A DNA stretch of 64,000 bases from Albugo candida (taxonomy: Eukaryota > Oomycota > Peronosporomycetes > Albuginales > Albuginaceae): contig CAJNAR010000016.1 in NCBI GenBank assembly GCA_905220665.1, forward strand, positions 186,001-250,000. The letters run 5' to 3'. The position numbers were made by a program, and so were the translations under genes. Of the stretch, positions 33,253 through 45,800 are shown one piece after another (the stretch's first letter is position 1; the number at the start of each line of letters is the position of its first letter). The notes under the pieces were generated by a model. That model saw only the letters and a list, made by a program, of their open reading frames with translations. It was not told the origin of the DNA and searched no databases.

Positions 33253-34250
33253 TCAAATGAGCTCTCCTTGCTTTGCGACGCGTGCGGTGCTTCCGCTTCC
33301 AAGAAGAGGACGTGACTCTTCTCGATCTACAGTTGCCACAATATGCTCTTCGGATGGATGTTTTGCGTGCCAGATTGTGACAATGAGCACGACAAGAGTG
33401 AGGAGAAGCGTTAATCCAATACTGTTGCCCAATATGCAGTCGGTTGTGAGACTTCCCTTCAGTTGTTCGCCTTTCCATCTTCCAGTAAAATTGCAGCTGC
33501 TGTTGAACGACAGCTTTTCCTGGATACCGACAGCTATACGCAAGTTGCGTTGTGAAATACGTATACTACGAACGAGGTCACTTACCAGCAGTGAGATACA
33601 CAGTCGCCAATAAGCCCAAGCCAATTCCAATGTGAAATGGCAACGTTTCTGATCGAACGTATGCTTTGCTTCCGGGAAAGAAGAACACAATAAAGCTCCA
33701 CATGTACTACACACATGTATAAAGACTGAGTATGTCAGAAGTATAGTCGCGAAAATCTAATACACACGTGCAAAGCGAAGATGGATGCAACACTGATGCC
33801 CAACCAGCTATGCAAGCTATAAAAATTGGTGATATTGTGCTCAAAATGGAATCGGAACACTGCCACCAATCCAATTATGGTGCAGATGAATGCGATCAAG
33901 TGCAGACTGAGATGTATACGCTTGTTTATCTCGTGACTATACGGAGACGTGATGTATACTAGCGCAGCTTGCGATGAACAAAAAATGAATCCAGTGGTCA
34001 TCATCAGCGGATGCCAATTAAAAACTTGAGAATCCCCTTTCGTCCACGAGAAACCCGCCAACAGATGCTCGACAATGGTTCCATCAGGCTGTATAGCATA
34101 CGATGACAGCGTCGATCCCATCCATTTGTACATTAGGAACAGCAGCACTAAAGGAAGAAGCTTCCGAAATAAACATCAGCAATCAACTTTTCATACTACA
34201 GCAATTAGCAATCAGCTTACGTGAGCTGTAACACGTAAAATCATAATCAT
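33253..34250 (-). CDS. Cytochrome b561 family transmembrane electron carrier
   Basis: Four exons fit in phase: 34250-34221, 34160-33768, 33706-33586 and 33533-33253 (introns 60, 61 and 52 bp), giving 274 residues. The protein has six predicted membrane helices. It carries the four heme-ligand histidine contexts of the family: FNWHPLMM, RIHLSLHLIAF, FYSLHSWLG and LPFHIGIG. The loop VGIQEKLSF and the last helix NSIGLTLLLTLVVLIVTIW match eukaryotic CYB561. These proteins move electrons from ascorbate across a membrane, often reducing ferric iron or monodehydroascorbate. The tail ends with a charged cytosolic peptide. Confidence 0.9.
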
Positions 34251-34372
34251 TTTAAAATTGACGAGATATCGATTATCCTCCAGTCATACATAACCTCTTT
34301 ATCTATATTCCCTCTATCAATTCAACCATTTTACCACACAGATTAACGTCAAATCGTAAAGTCGGACGCAAA
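34251..34372. promoter_or_regulatory. Short divergent promoter region
   Basis: Only 122 AT-rich bp separate the b561 and FAM21 start codons, so both promoters and 5' leaders must fit in this space. Confidence 0.4.
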
Positions 34373-36106
34373 ATGGAAAAAAGCTTGCAAGAATTGAGCA
34401 AAGAAGCGCACCAATGGACGCTTCATTCCGACCGTGAACTGCATCTCTACCTAAAATCTTACTCGGGATCTCTTATCGGTCGTATAAAGTCATTGGAAGA
34501 CTCTGTTCGTCAGCTCTCAACGCAAGCCGATCGATCGAATGTGAGGCTCCGCAACACACTCAATCAATTCCTATCGCTATCAGACAGCCAATTCATCGAA
34601 AATCGCGTGTACGACGAAGAACAAGACGAATTCTCATTCGATACGTCTGTAAAACCAATTGAACAGCCTCTTACCACTGAAAAGGAGCCAGAAAGCAGTC
34701 AAATGAAAACGCCTCCGGGCGAAGAATCCATTGCGAGTAAATATCGCAAAGCTTTGGAAATGGGAATGGAAGCGATGAAATTATTTGCTATTTACGACGA
34801 AAATGAAATGTTGGAACCGAATTTCGATACAGTTTTGGACATTTACAACGAACGGCCTTTGCCATTTATTATCGGAAGCAGAGAATTCTTGGAAGACGAT
34901 ACGCTCGGGCTGGGTGCAGCTCCCGAGGTAGCACGATCATCTTCTTCTTCTTCGTTTGGAGATGATTCATCCAGCGAGTACAGTGCTTCCGATAGCGCTT
35001 CCGGCTCTTTCAGTGATGACTCTGATGAGATCGAAGAGGTAGCGAATGAGAGGAAGAAACAAAACGTTGTGAGAGATAGTGAGGATGGATTATTTGGACA
35101 AGATTTAGTACCGGCAGACCACAATGATGGGGGCTTTAGTGATGAAGAAATCCCTTTGGAATACGACAGTGATAATGAAAGTGGATTGTTTGGAAAAACT
35201 CTACCAATTCAGCCGCCGGATGAGAAAAGTCGAAGGATATCATCGAGTTCCTCCGATTCAGAAACTTCCGGCTTGTTTGGGTCCAGCAGACATACTCCAC
35301 CAACACCTCAAACCCAACCGACTCTGAATATCGCTCAAGCCGTCGCCATCGCCGCCAATTCTCGAGTCGTACCAAAATCCCCAGTGCGAAGTTTGTCATC
35401 CAGCTACAGCGATGCTGATTCAGAAGAGAAGAGTTCCAGTGAGAAATCAGCTATTCCGATAATGAAAGAGACTCCAATTACGCAAACTGCTCCCTTCCTT
35501 CCACCCGAGCCACGAAATTCTCGAAACGAGATCAGACATCCGGGACCACGCAAGATATCGTCTTATAGCAGTGATGAAGATGGCGGATTGTTTGGTTCGA
35601 GTTCCTATCGAAATTCGAATTCACAAGTCGCAGGAGAAAAAACAACCACAGAGCCAATGGCATATAAAAGCTCGTTATTTGACGATGATAGCGACAATGA
35701 AAGTACAAGTAGCGGGCTGTTTGGCAGCAGTTCCCGCTCGAATCCGGTCATACCTCTGTCTCAGCCTCAAGTTCCCATCATTCCAAGCGCTTTAAATGTC
35801 ACAAAGCCTCGGATTGACAATTCATCCAGCGAGGAAGGATCTGATTCTGGGCTCTTTTCTACCAAAATTCCAGCCAAAGCTCCTCGAGACGCGATCAGTG
35901 ACAGTGACAGCGACGATTGGAGCGATGATGGCCAAGGATTATTTGGTACCGCTCCACCATCGACCGGTGAAAGTCCAGCAGCTCCACCAACACAACCGAA
36001 AAGCGTTGCTCCCAGCAAACAAACTCAAGCAAAACGGGAAATTGATTCGGATTCTGATGACTGGGATGACGATGGATCATTGTTTGGGACTTCTGGGCGG
36101 AAGTGA
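34373..36106 (+). CDS. WASH complex subunit 2 (FAM21-like)
   Basis: Single-exon protein of 577 residues. The N-terminal ~85 residues match the FAM21 head: a helical region beginning WTLHSDRELHLYLKSY and ending in the signature SQFIENRVYDEE. The rest is a disordered acidic tail with about eight LFa-type motifs (GLFG, GLFS or SLFG within Asp/Ser-rich contexts). In animals these bind retromer VPS35 and CapZ. FAM21 tethers the WASH actin-nucleating complex to endosomes. The tail is much shorter than the ~1300 residues in mammals. A COMM-domain protein, from a complex that cooperates with WASH, is 12 kb away. Confidence 0.85.
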   Translation: MEKSLQELSKEAHQWTLHSDRELHLYLKSYSGSLIGRIKSLEDSVRQLSTQADRSNVRLRNTLNQFLSLSDSQFIENRVYDEEQDEFSFDTSVKPIEQPLTTEKEPESSQMKTPPGEESIASKYRKALEMGMEAMKLFAIYDENEMLEPNFDTVLDIYNERPLPFIIGSREFLEDDTLGLGAAPEVARSSSSSSFGDDSSSEYSASDSASGSFSDDSDEIEEVANERKKQNVVRDSEDGLFGQDLVPADHNDGGFSDEEIPLEYDSDNESGLFGKTLPIQPPDEKSRRISSSSSDSETSGLFGSSRHTPPTPQTQPTLNIAQAVAIAANSRVVPKSPVRSLSSSYSDADSEEKSSSEKSAIPIMKETPITQTAPFLPPEPRNSRNEIRHPGPRKISSYSSDEDGGLFGSSSYRNSNSQVAGEKTTTEPMAYKSSLFDDDSDNESTSSGLFGSSSRSNPVIPLSQPQVPIIPSALNVTKPRIDNSSSEEGSDSGLFSTKIPAKAPRDAISDSDSDDWSDDGQGLFGTAPPSTGESPAAPPTQPKSVAPSKQTQAKREIDSDSDDWDDDGSLFGTSGRK

Positions 36107-36203
36107 ATACGAAATGGAGCTTCCGTTCGATTCTTTCTGATTCTGATTCTACGAGGATGGACAATTCTGGATCTGATACTATATCTGATTCTGATTCTGA
36201 GTA

Positions 36204-38126
36204 TTACTCGCCGGAAGACTGAAGCCCCGCATGTTGTACAGCCGAACGTGACTGTTGTGTGACTTGATCCCGCACTTGCGAAGCTTTATGGAGAAGCTGA
36301 ATCATCTGTTCTTTCAGCACTGGATCCTCTTGTTGCGTTGTGGATATTCTAGAAGCAACAACAAGCTCATCTTCGCGGTCATACCCACTCAATAAAACAA
36401 GGTCTGATTCCTTTTTTGGTTTCGGTCGATACGACGACATGAGCTGTGATTTCGTCATTCTTGATCCTTTCTGCTGTGCTTCACGCCGTTCTTGGACCAT
36501 AACCATCGCCAAATGAGCCAAATTTTGCATCGTAGCAATCTGACTTTCTTGTAAAGTATCACGAGGCTCCGTATCCAATACACAAACAGCTCCGACACAT
36601 TCGTTTTCAACTGTAAATAGAGGTGCTGCCGCTAAAAATCGGACAGCCAATGGACCAGTGACGAAAGGATGCTGTCGAAACCGCGGGTCTTCCAAAGTAT
36701 CCATCACAATGAGTGGTCGTTGATCTCGGACCGGATACTCACAAAAGCTGAAATCGCGAGGTACATCCGCTTCTCGCACGTGAATGGCGCTTTTGAACCA
36801 CTGTCGATTCTCATCAATCAGATTCACAGCAGCGTACGTGCATGCGAGTGTCTGAGCCGCGAGATCGCACAATGTGTCATAAATATCGACTTCTGTGTCT
36901 TTACGGACATCCTCATACAAATCGTTTCCGAGGTCACCGATCCGTAGCTGTTCGAGTAAGTTCGATACCATCGCTTGTTTTGATGGATCCCGTGCCGCAA
37001 TTTGACGTAACCACGCTACTCCTACTAAATCAGGTACATTTGGAATCGACTGAATTGGAAGTGCAAGTGCGTATTCTTCCACAGCATCACGTAGCTTTTT
37101 ATCTGTTACATCGTTCTTAACAGATGTTTGCCCAACCAATTGACTTGATCGACTTCCATCCATACAAGCTTTACAAACGCGTAATGTTGTTAGTCCAACG
37201 GATTGTAAATCAACAGATTGGTAGATAGAGCAATGTCGACAAATGATTTCGCCACATGCTCGACAGTGATGTTTCCTCCTGGTATTGCTGAAGGCTTTGA
37301 GACACAAGCGACAGCAATGTCGATCCTTATCATCGACCCAAGTGGGCGTCTTACGAACAGTGAGATCTCGACTGATACGTTTCCTACTCAAGCTTTCTTC
37401 TAAAAAACCGATAGACTCGGCCCATTGCAATAAAAACTGACGATTGAGACGACGCTGTGATCGCTGATTTGGTGGTTGACGGATACAGCATGTGAATCGT
37501 GCTTCAATGAATCCTTCGGATTTTGGAATGAAAAGAAATCCGCATTTAGTGACAGACCCCCGCTGTAATCGATGCGACGACCATAAGGATGGGCATTCCG
37601 GTTGTTCGATGGATTCAAGCAAACAAACGCCTATTGATTGGTGCTTATCTTTTCCAATGATATCCGCACTTAAGATGCCACTGTATTCCACGAGACACAA
37701 ATCTTGGTTGTGTAACATAGGATTTATAACACTTTTGTGACCCATCGCCAACCACTTTATTCCTACGTATTCCGTTTCACCGTGTTCCTGATGGTACAAT
37801 TGCGCACCGTCCAAGAAAAAATCGTTGAGTAAAAAATGAAACAACGAGCGAAATTCGGCCGTGGAAGTGGTCGTGAACATATTCATCATTTCAGCAAGTG
37901 TTGCACGGACACTTGCTACCGACTTGATGCCGTAGCTAAGTCCCCCTTTTTGACGATCCTCGGAAACTTGAACACCTTTTTTTTCATGCAGCAAGGTCCA
38001 ATCAGCGTCAAATTGATGTAATTCTGGTACCATTGATCGGGTCCATTGTAAAAGCTCTGCCTCTTCACTCGGGTCCAAGTGCGGCGTTGCGAAAAACCCG
38101 CTGCGTAATGGAAGCGAGCGTACCAT
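36204..38126 (-). CDS. START-like / FYVE / GAF domain protein
   Basis: Single-exon protein of 640 residues. The N-terminal ~240 residues look like a START-type lipid-binding domain. A FYVE zinc finger follows at about 265-330 (CRLCLKAF, RRKHHCRACGEIICRHCS, RVCKAC), including the RRKHHCR motif that binds PI3P. A GAF-like domain is at about 405-560 (DTLCDLAAQTLACTYAAVNLID ending in VCVLDTEPR). This combination is characteristic of a large oomycete family of unknown role, presumably on PI3P-containing endosomes. Closely related paralogues are expected elsewhere in the genome. Confidence 0.88.
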   Translation of the reverse strand: MVRSLPLRSGFFATPHLDPSEEAELLQWTRSMVPELHQFDADWTLLHEKKGVQVSEDRQKGGLSYGIKSVASVRATLAEMMNMFTTTSTAEFRSLFHFLLNDFFLDGAQLYHQEHGETEYVGIKWLAMGHKSVINPMLHNQDLCLVEYSGILSADIIGKDKHQSIGVCLLESIEQPECPSLWSSHRLQRGSVTKCGFLFIPKSEGFIEARFTCCIRQPPNQRSQRRLNRQFLLQWAESIGFLEESLSRKRISRDLTVRKTPTWVDDKDRHCCRLCLKAFSNTRRKHHCRACGEIICRHCSIYQSVDLQSVGLTTLRVCKACMDGSRSSQLVGQTSVKNDVTDKKLRDAVEEYALALPIQSIPNVPDLVGVAWLRQIAARDPSKQAMVSNLLEQLRIGDLGNDLYEDVRKDTEVDIYDTLCDLAAQTLACTYAAVNLIDENRQWFKSAIHVREADVPRDFSFCEYPVRDQRPLIVMDTLEDPRFRQHPFVTGPLAVRFLAAAPLFTVENECVGAVCVLDTEPRDTLQESQIATMQNLAHLAMVMVQERREAQQKGSRMTKSQLMSSYRPKPKKESDLVLLSGYDREDELVVASRISTTQQEDPVLKEQMIQLLHKASQVRDQVTQQSRSAVQHAGLQSSGE

Positions 38127-40471
38127 TTTTTACGTTTTCGCGGTTTTGTTCACACCGATACGTATTGAAATTTACAAATATACCCACGTCCAACGTTAGC
38201 TAATTTGAAATTTGATGGCTGCAGTGTTGGAGATCGGCTAGCGGAATATTATAAGACGTAACATTTAGTGACGGAGTATAGAGCGTTTCTTAGTACGGTT
38301 AAAAATAAACTGGCATTTGAAATAGTATCGCACACTCCAGGTCTGACACTTTTTTTAGGAAACACGCTCGTTTATAGCATCCTTTTCAGTATTCGATTCA
38401 ACAGGTTCCGACACATTGTATACAAAAATGCAGATAAGTCGCGGTCAAAGATCTGTGATCTTTTCTATTACAACAATCCCTTCGACACCTCAGCCTCTTT
38501 GAATTTTCCTTATCTACCAACTATATAAATACCACAAATTAGTCGTGATTGTCTTCCGTCCTGCCATCTTGGGTCGATGCGACAACTCTCCCGATAGTAG
38601 AAACACGGAGAGTAGCCCGTCTACTGCGCACACCACACATTCAGATTACTGGTACAGATAACTTGGAGGCGGGTTTCGACTTTCGCTGTTCCATTCATCA
38701 GTATCCTTTGATCCCCTTCCTATTTACAGTCATGAGAAACGAGTTATCTAGCGTGGGTTATTTGTCTTGGTTTGCAATTTTCTGATTGATAGAAATCTTT
38801 CTTAGACGATATAATCTTTTTTTGGTATCTTTACTGTAACAAAACAGCATCTTGAATCTGCTCAGGTCACTTACCAATTACTTGTCATGAAGTTATGACT
38901 TCCCCTCAACATCTTGCCAACACATCGTCTATCCGAATTTCGTGTACCTTCTTGCTTTTATCAAGACGCTTTTTTGTCATGCATACCTCCCCATATTTGG
39001 ATTTACATGCTGTTTTTGAAGAATGTGTAGACTCAGAGCCAGGTTCCCTCCTTTTAGCGATATTTCGTCGAGTGTTATATGAGTCTTGAGAGAACGTATA
39101 CGAGACACGATGAGTATAAAGCAAGCACGTAATTATCAGATTTCTGGATGATGGTTAGGAAATGGCACAAGCCAATCAGCTATCAGAAAGAGGGGTCGAT
39201 CCACTCACTTCGCACCTCAACAATTTTATAATAAGTGAGCAACTGCCACTCAATTAAATGAGTGGAAACATCAAGTAGCGGAATGTTGCTGGTACCCCAT
39301 CGACAGCAAGATGATGTTATTGAGAATTCTGACGGCTTCAACGACCTGCTCTGATAGGACGTATCTACGAATGGATCCCTCTTGAACCATCTTCAAGGTT
39401 AACATCGGTAAAGTTATAAATGTCGTAACTTAGTCGAAGGCGGTGAACAGAATGCTGGTCACCTCTAACTAATTTATAACGTACTTGTGGTCGAATATGG
39501 AAATAAGAACGTATCCTATTGATGACATTTGTGCAATTTTCACTTTCCAGAATTAGTTAAGAAAATCAAAGTTATGATCCCGAATGATCAAGGGATTTCT
39601 TTCATTTGAAGCATTGCGATTGTGTGAATTTTCGGTATTGAGCTCACACTGATCCTTTGCTTCAGTTTTTCTGTTTTCTACCAATGAGGCGTCTATCTTT
39701 GCGGCTCCTAGCAAGGCAAGGTAACCCGCATATAACCGAAAAGAATGTGCTCGCACGACTTCCTCCTTATTGATATCGAGGTTCTCCAAGAAATTTGAGT
39801 TATGATTTGTCGAGTATACAACCACGGCGGTGGTAGTTCGGTTGTCAGGCAAAAATGTAAACAAATCGATATACTTTGACAGGTTTATTTGTTCTTCGAA
39901 TCACGCTCGACTTGGTTGGTGTGGATATATATATATATATATAAGCGACATAATAGTCGCGCGGAAGTCGATCGTCGTTTCTTTTTTCGAGTCCGATCCT
40001 TCTTTTGACTTTCACAAAAAAAGAAGTGTTCTAAAAATAGATTGTAGCAAGCTTCTCAGCATTCGATTGAAGAGGTTTCAAACTGCTCTGAATACAAGAC
40101 CCTCCCCCTCCTCCATCCCTCCCCCACCGCACCGCACCGTCTTTGACAGCGCGTACAAGAAAAAAAGAACATCAAAGGAAGAATTGGTGTCATTTTTGAG
40201 CTTTACTCCCTCGCCATTGGTGTGTTGCTGTTGCTTTATTGTCAATCTTCTTGTACATACATTCCCTTCAGGTACATGATTTATACCCGTTTTGATTAAT
40301 GAGCGGGTGAGCGTCAACAACCCGTTTTGATATCACCAAAGTAGCAAATACGAATTCAAATATATATTGCGCATCGATCTTTTTGGGCAGTAATTCTAAA
40401 GTTACGTTTGTATCTCACTGTAGATAGATAGCGACGAACGCACTTTCCAACAACGAAAACGAACTTACAAG
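38127..40471. other. 2.3-kb intergenic region without supported genes
   Basis: No frame here shows domains or splice structure. The sequence is AT-rich, with an (AT)n tract at 39925 and a C-rich stretch near 40100. Phrases such as TTATAAGACGTAACATTTAGT (38249) and TTATAAATGTCGTAACTTAGT (39413) resemble each other, hinting at old repeats. The last few hundred bases must hold the TUP1 promoter. Confidence 0.45.
39925..39943. repeat. (AT)n microsatellite
   Basis: About nine and a half uninterrupted AT units in the intergenic region upstream of the TUP1-like gene. Confidence 0.9.
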
Positions 40472-42678
40472 ATGTATTCTTCCACGCCCGCAACCACTCG
40501 TCGTGTCAACAGCGCACCAATGAACGTGGCTCCGCCCCAAATTAGAGGCGCTCCATCTTCCTCATCAATTTCTTCCGCAATGGGGAACGCAAATGTTCCC
40601 TCTACCCGAATTGGCGATATGCTGGATCAAGTAAAAGCAGAATACGAAGCTGCCATTCAGCAGCTCAATCTTGCAAAGATTGAGCAGATGGAATTAGAGC
40701 GAAAAATCCAATCGCAAATTGTAGAAATGGATCAAATACAACAAACCCTCAAAACCCTCGAAACCAATCACCGCAGATTACGTCAACAATACGAAGAAGA
40801 TATTATGCGAATGCGTCGACAACTGGAAGGTGCATCAGGTATACATCTCATATACGCATTGCTGATCAACCAATCAGCATTCATATCTATATATTCTCAC
40901 TTCTAATTGGCTCATTATATCTGTTTTTGTATATCCCTTTTCATTGGCTCAAATTCAGTTGTTCCATCTCGGTCCAATGCGCCTCAGCGGTCCAATTCGC
41001 CGTCCCGAGCTGTTTCGGTCCAAGCAGCCTCACGCTCTCTGCAAGTTCTTGGACAGCAAACGCCTCAGAATCAGCAATCTTCCTTGCTTGGAACGCCTCA
41101 GACCCAAGGGCCAAACTCTTCGATGGATGGATCCACTGGTACGCCCACAGGGAATCGGAGGAGCTCTATACCTCCACTCAATCGGGAAGCCGTAGAAGCA
41201 CTCCCTAAAGCTGAAACACGCACATCCAGCAATAATTTACCGCTTCCAAACTCCACTTCGGATCCTTCTTCGCCGGTTTTGAAAAAAGCAAAAATGGGTG
41301 CCAATATTCCGAGTCTTTCGAATGGGAAATCAACTATTTTGAGCAATTCGACGACATCGAATTCAAATTCGTTGATCACTTCTGTTCCTAAAATCCATCG
41401 AGATCATCCGATCACGGAAGAATCAAGTCCACCCGCAAACACAACCAGCTCTACTTCCGTGCAGGATATATCAAATGTCAAGCAAGCAACACCAAAGAAT
41501 CATACGTCTTCAGCTACGAGTTCTTCGACCTCTTCTGCTTCCAATACGATTCAAAAAAGTAGTAATTCGAAAGCGAGTAAACTCAATTGGAGCTGTGTGT
41601 ACTCATCGAAATCCTCCGTTTCGTACCAAGAAAATGAACGACCGGCAGCAGAAATGCATCAATCAATGGATCATCAAAGTGTGGTCTGCTGTGTACGCTT
41701 TTCAACTGATGGAACTATGATGGCTTCTGGATGTCATAAAACGGCTCAAGTATTTGATGTTAAAACGGGTGATCGCAAATTCTCAGTGTCGCGACCTGGA
41801 CCGAGTAATGGGAATGCAGGAGGGAATACACAGAGCTCTGGTAATGATGCAGAAGATGCGTATGTGCGTGCAGTCTGCTTCTCACCAGATTGTACGAAAC
41901 TGGTCGCTGGAATGCCGCACAATACAATTCGCATTTGGGATATCGCAACCAATGAAGAAGGACCTCCATTGACCGGTCACGAATCAGAAATTTACTCTTT
42001 GGATTATGTGAGCGATTTAATTGTCTCTGGTTCGGGCGATCGGAAAATTAGGCTGTGGGATGCTCGAACGAGTCAATGCACCAAGATATTTGGAAGCGAG
42101 AGCGGTGGTCCGTCCGATGGCGTCACCTCTGTGGCACTCTCACCCGACGGAAGATTGTTAGCGGCAGCTTCTCTTGACAAAGTGGTTCGAATTTGGGACA
42201 CAGAAACATCTCAATTATTGGATCGATTGGAAGGACATAGTGATTCAGTGTACTCGATAGCGTTCTCTCCGGACGGAAAAAATGTGATTTCAGGTTCGTT
42301 AGACAGAAATATCATGCTGTGGGATGTATGTGCACAAGGACGCACAACAACTCGACCGCGAATGCTGTTTCAAGGGCACAAAGATTTCGTATTATCGGTC
42401 GCTTATACGCCGGACGGAAGGTTCGTTTTCTCACATTTCGACTGCGAATATGTATTGATCTGATTGGAATATGATTTGCATGTAGATGGCTCATGTCAGG
42501 CTCCAAGGATCGCTCAGTGGTATTTTGGGACCCCAGGTCGTCTCGATCGGTTTTGACATTGACAGGCTATCGCAACTCTGTCATTAGTGTAGCTTCGTCT
42601 CCAACTTCTCCATATTTTGCTACTGGTAGCGGTGACTGCTTTGCAGTGGTATGGAAATATCAATTGCAAAACTTTTAG
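40472..42678 (+). CDS. TUP1: TUP1-like transcriptional co-repressor
   Basis: The model joins 40472-40838, 40959-42420 and 42486-42678 (introns 120 and 65 bp), giving 673 residues. An N-terminal helical tetramerisation domain (about 45-122, [20 protein letters not shown]) matches Tup_N. It is followed by a Gln/Ser/Pro-rich linker and seven WD40 repeats from about residue 350 (for example [30 protein letters not shown] and, across the last intron, [18 protein letters not shown]). In fungi Tup1 with Ssn6 is recruited by DNA-binding repressors and acts on chromatin. The last WD repeat includes the usual FATGSGD...VWKY end, so the protein is complete. Confidence 0.92.
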
Positions 42679-42839
42679 AAAATGAGCAATTCTTTTTTTA
42701 TGAAATCCAAAAAGTTGACAAATTTTACTATTGGCAAATACCTGTATATATTTATATTCCGATATTTCAGATACTCGTAGAGTCTTATTTGTAGCGACAG
42801 CATCCTCTATAATATTATACAATAATTGTACGGTACATC

Positions 42840-45800
42840 TTATGTATCGAGTTGAGTCAATAATGCCGCGCCGCGCCGAATCCAATGGCTTTGGGAGTGT
42901 ATGGACGCCATTGGGAGACGTATAAACATGACGAAATTGGTCGAGTGACCAGTTGTCGACAGCGTTCCTCGTCGTAGAGATGTGCGATACATTGGACATA
43001 AATATACATGAGCGGTGCCTTGAGGCTCGACCTCACGCACAGACTCGATGTCCTCACGGCGTCTCGGTATCAGATGGATAATCGGCATGGGCACATGCAA
43101 CTCTCGGGGTTTTGATTCCGTGATGACTATCTTTTCAAAATCCCATCCTGCTCCTTCTAAAAACAAGCCCGAAATGTATGCACCATCATCGGCTTTTTCA
43201 TGGATCAATGAAGGCGACACAATGGACAAAATGGTCATATCGTATCCGACTTGATCGATAGGAATCTTATACTTTCTAGCATAATTCTGAAGAATTCCAG
43301 TGATGAACCCTTGTGTGAAAAAGAACCCTGAAATCCAATACACAAACGGCGGCATTTTTTGCACAAACCATTCCCGTAAGAAATCCATTCTTTGCAAGAA
43401 ATCATGAACCCAGCTTCCAAGTGGTTTCAGTGACGGGTAGGACATTGCATCCCATCGTTCTGGCACCTGTCCATTGATCATAGAGTTCCCCATAGCTTCG
43501 AGCTCGGACGATAAAACCACAAATCCTTTGAGAGCGCGTTCGAGCTCATCGAGCGATGTCGAAATCACATTCAGAAGCTGATTGTATCGACTCAGTTCCT
43601 GCAATAACACCGTATTGGTGCTCTCCTCGTATCGTATCGGAAAATCGATGGCGGCTTGCTCCATATCGAAAGCTTCCGGCAGCCTGGAAGAAATATCGGA
43701 CACCAGCACTTTTAATTGCTGATCCCAGGATTCCATTGCATCGGTGGCATTCTTGGGCTGCATATTGAGCGCTGCGTGGAGGAATTCCATCGTTTTAGAC
43801 ACCGCCAGTGAGATATTTGCATTTTCGTGGAGCCCAAAGACTTCAGGACTATCATTGTGTGGTAGAGAGTCGATGAACTCTAAATGAGGCGTCATCGATC
43901 CTTTCCACGGGGGTACGATGTATACCCCTTGCGAAAACGTAAACGAATTGTCTAAAATCGAAGGGGTATAAATATCAGTTAAAAGTGCAAGAAGACACCG
44001 TCGGTCTTTATCATCTGTAACTCTTCCTCCATAATTACATTCTCCAGTTAAGTAACAAAGTGCATCAAATGGAATCGGATCGTTCGTTTTTAAGTCACGC
44101 AAGATGTGATAAAGCTGACTACTGGAAATAATGGAATCCGATAAAGAGAATACGTATGGAATATTCCATCCCAAAGGTCCAAATTTACCTCGTTCTTGAA
44201 TCATCGCATGGAAAAAACATAATCCGAAAAAGAGTTTCCGAAATTCATGTGCATACGTAAAAGTAGACTCTTCAAGCCAACTTGGTGAAATGGATGTGAA
44301 TGTTTTTCTAAGATTTGCTCGAATTCCTTGTGGGGGCTCATTAGTGATCTTGATGCCGCGCTGTAGCAGCGAAGAAGGAAAGGCAGGTGTTGGCTCACTG
44401 GTCAGCCAAAGGCGAAAACTTGGATGTGCTCGATTGGCTGTGATTTCTTCCGATATTCTGTCCAAAGTTGGCAACCAGCTAGTGGACAAATGACAATTTT
44501 GTAGACAGACCCATGTGCCTATGTCGACCGCTTCTAGAATCGCGCTCTCGGCTAGTGGACCTTGCCCTTGACCGAGCGAGATTGCAATAAGCTTTTCTGA
44601 GAAGCCCACAGCATCAGCTAATTTCACCAGCTCCATCATTGGATCTGCTCCAGGTGTCAACACAATGATCAAAGGTGTGGAACACGTAGAATCGTCAAAA
44701 CTGGCTTTGAGATTGAATGGCGGCGGCTCAATGTACTCTTGCCCCATTTCAGAAACGATGAAGGAGGTGACAGAAGGAAGGACAGCATCAGGACGAAGAC
44801 ATCGGACCAGCAAGAGCCGCTGAAATGCACTCAGTGGGCTTACAATTGGCATTGTAGTAAGGAATTCTAGAGGCTTGGAGGCGAGTAGAACACTTTCCCA
44901 AACTTGAAGTTGATTTGAATTTGAAAAAGACGTAAGAATCGGCACGAACGGCGGAAATGTCTGTAAACCAATCAGATTCGTCCATACCGAATCTGTGAGC
45001 CAATGATCAGTTTCAGTTGGTTTACTATATTTTTCCTGAACCTGTGTGTTGCCCGTAAAAAAGTACCGAACCTCGGAAGCGTGTACGCGTTTTTCCGTGC
45101 TCATCACCTTCACTGTTAACAAAAACGTGAACAGCAGTTTGTCTTTTTCAAACAGTGAGCGACAAACATGTTGATATAACAATAAAGTAAAGGTGCTATT
45201 AAGCGACCATAACCGCTCTTGTAACTTTGTCGCTCTCTCCGTTTTGGAAATGGCGGTCCCAAACAAATGAATGTACCATTCTAATGAATACTGGTACATC
45301 GGATCCAATACATTCAAGTCACATAAACAAAAAAACAGTTGCGCCGATCGAGTCGCAACAATTTCATATGCGGCACGCTTTTCTTGAATACGTTCTTGCG
45401 TGCTAGCTGCTTCCCGCACTTTGTCCTGGATTGTAACCGCAGTCACTTTGGAAGCTCCGAGCGTTTCAATCAGACTTTGATCACTCAGAATGTTTCCTTT
45501 GGCACTTTCAAGTAACCTCAAAATTTCATCTTCAATTTCTTGCAGCATTTTCTTATGCTTGGCATCTTCTACGACCAATTGTTCTCTCTGCTGTTCCAAG
45601 ACCGGTTCCTCCTTTGCAACAATAATTCCCAGCATCTGATCCTGGAGCCCTTCAGGAGTCGCCATAAAATTCACCACATTCACTTTTGCATACACTTCCG
45701 CTGTAAATTTCGGGTTTCCAACATTTGTGGTAAGATACAGTCGAAAACTCGGATCGTATTCAACCACACTGTCACCAAACTGTATAGAATGAATATCTCC

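Noticed and set aside
36107..36222. Ser/Asp-rich frame after the FAM21 stop, in the +1 frame, which could be an extra acidic tail
   Set aside because: There is no splice site to reach it, and repeated TCTGAT sequence gives such peptides by chance. The FAM21 frame already ends with an LF motif.
38127..40471. Transposon or tRNA in the 2.3-kb non-coding region
   Set aside because: No terminal repeats, transposase or reverse-transcriptase motifs and no cloverleaf were found by eye; only weak similarity between short phrases.
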